From Bacteroidota bacterium (GTDB lineage: Bacteria; Bacteroidota; Ignavibacteria; UBA10030; UBA6906), in NCBI GenBank assembly GCA_019637975.1, contig JAHBUR010000017.1:26921-90920 (forward strand): DNA of 64,000 bases, read 5' to 3'. Positions 63,230-64,000 of this stretch are shown piece by piece. The notes beneath the pieces were generated by a model. The model saw only the letters and a list, made by a program, of their open reading frames with translations. It was not told the DNA's origin and made no database searches. Every line of letters begins with the position of its first letter. Positions within the stretch are counted from its first letter, which is position 1. Both the position numbers and the translations under genes were made by a program.

Positions 63230-64000
63230 TCACGCTTCGGCGGGCATACCCAGCCCGACACGGGTTTCTTCAATAATGTAATCAACGACCGCTTTCAGAT
63301 CCTGTGTTTGCTCCCACACTCGCAACTGCCGCTCGGCACCTGTACCCATTTCCAGAATCCTGTGAACGTAGTTGATTTCTTCCCGGCTCTGCAATTCATC
63401 AACAACATCATCCACGAACTGCAACAGTTCATAAATCAGATCAACAGCCGGAAGTTCGGTTTGCCTTCCGAAGTCGATCAATTTCCCGCGGATGCCGTAC
63501 CGGCTTGCACGCCACTTGTTCTCCATAATCAACGCGCGGCGGTACAGGCGAAATCCCATGTTTGATGAATAGAGATTGTACAGTTTCACAATGACGGCTT
63601 GCATCAACGCCGCAAGCGCCACCGTTTCTTCAGCCCGCATCGGGATATCGCAAATGCGGAACTCGAGCGTTCCGAAAAAGGGATGGGGACGGATATCCCA
63701 CCATATTTTTTTCGCGTTATCGATACAATTTGTTTTTATCAGAAGATTGACGAAGCTCTCATATTCTCCGTAACTCTGAAAGTAATCGGGAATGTTTGTG
63801 CGCGGAAACTTGTCAAACACTTTGCAACGGTACGACATAAGCCCCGTATTGCGCCCCATCCAGAAGGGCGAGTTGACGGAAAGCGAAAGAATATGCGGAA
63901 GAAAGTAGCGGGCCGCGTTCATCAGATGAATCGCCGCCTCCTTATCTTCAATGCCGATATGAACATGCAAACCGAAAATAAGATTTGCGCGGGCAACCTG
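63230..64000 (-). CDS. GCS2-family carboxylate-amine ligase (YbdK-like), N-terminus outside window
   Basis: 256 residues visible, open to the window edge. GLHVHIGIEDKEAAIHLMNAARYFLPHILSLSVNSPFWMGRNTGLMSYR is a close match to YbdK/glutamate-cysteine ligase type 2, with the HVHIG metal-binding His pair. WWDIRPHPFFGTLEFRICD supplies further active-site residues. The enzyme uses ATP to join a carboxylate (often glutamate) to an amine. It is the first of three minus-strand genes here, ending 14 bases before the M29-like start. A TTG at 63970 is not the true start because homology continues upstream. Confidence 0.93.
   Translation of the reverse strand, partial: QVARANLIFGLHVHIGIEDKEAAIHLMNAARYFLPHILSLSVNSPFWMGRNTGLMSYRCKVFDKFPRTNIPDYFQSYGEYESFVNLLIKTNCIDNAKKIWWDIRPHPFFGTLEFRICDIPMRAEETVALAALMQAVIVKLYNLYSSNMGFRLYRRALIMENKWRASRYGIRGKLIDFGRQTELPAVDLIYELLQFVDDVVDELQSREEINYVHRILEMGTGAERQLRVWEQTQDLKAVVDYIIEETRVGLGMPAEA

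Overview
The window looks like a contiguous piece of chromosome from a Bacteroidota/Ignavibacteriota-type (FCB group) bacterium. The main evidence is seven predicted secreted proteins ending in the type IX secretion (T9SS) sorting domain typical of that group, with cores of the form Q-N-(F/Y)-P-N-P-F-N-P. Coding density is high, start codons are ATG, GTG and TTG, Shine-Dalgarno sites are frequent, and adjacent genes often overlap as ATGA. I see no CRISPR array, rRNA, phage or complete insertion sequence.

Layout. 0-10 kb (minus strand): obgE (cut by the window edge) with an unknown acidic partner, a polytopic GT-C-like membrane protein, sdhCAB, and the compact operon ebfC-recR-two lipoproteins-ftsX. 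10-12 kb: a TMTC-like membrane/TPR protein. 11.9-12.65 kb: an unusual tRNA-Pro locus. One intact tRNA-Pro(UGG) sits among truncated tRNA-Pro copies, two near-identical 137-bp hairpin units, a 30-bp palindrome inserted in a T-loop, and a GIY-YIG nuclease ORF placed exactly between tRNA fragments. 12.8-21.7 kb: a PhoD-like secreted phosphatase, an ECF sigma/anti-sigma/TonB-like operon and two large T9SS proteins. 21.8-28.4 kb: alpha-glucan phosphorylase, TypA, an SDR reductase and aspartate kinase. 28.7-43.8 kb: an FG-GAP T9SS protein, metallophosphoesterase, AsmA, RsmA, a secreted metalloprotease, a class A beta-lactamase coupled to a GH76-like protein, a beta-helix T9SS protein and a RumA-like methyltransferase. 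43.7-50.2 kb: an aminotransferase and two tandem hybrid histidine kinases ending at a strong terminator. 50.2-51.2 kb: a DUF1761-like protein and a VOC protein with a histone-like tail.

51.5-64 kb is the most suggestive accessory region. One minus-strand operon encodes a PqqD-like (RRE-type) small protein, an ATP-grasp ligase, a PLP decarboxylase-fold enzyme whose N-terminus carries a YxxP motif like a RiPP leader, a urea-transporter/M23-peptidase fusion, and a TPR protein. A few kb away lies a second set: GCS2-type carboxylate-amine ligase, M29-type aminopeptidase and another ATP-grasp-like enzyme, with a beta-barrel and an FG-GAP T9SS protein. Together the families suggest amide-bond formation on small peptides or amino acids near the cell surface. 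This is inference; no product or substrate can be read from the sequence.

Two FG-GAP surface-protein genes share a TTTTCTTGACA promoter-like element followed by a simple-sequence repeat in the leader ((CCTTA)12 and (CT)13). A third has an A8 tract against its start codon. This pattern suggests variable expression of surface proteins.
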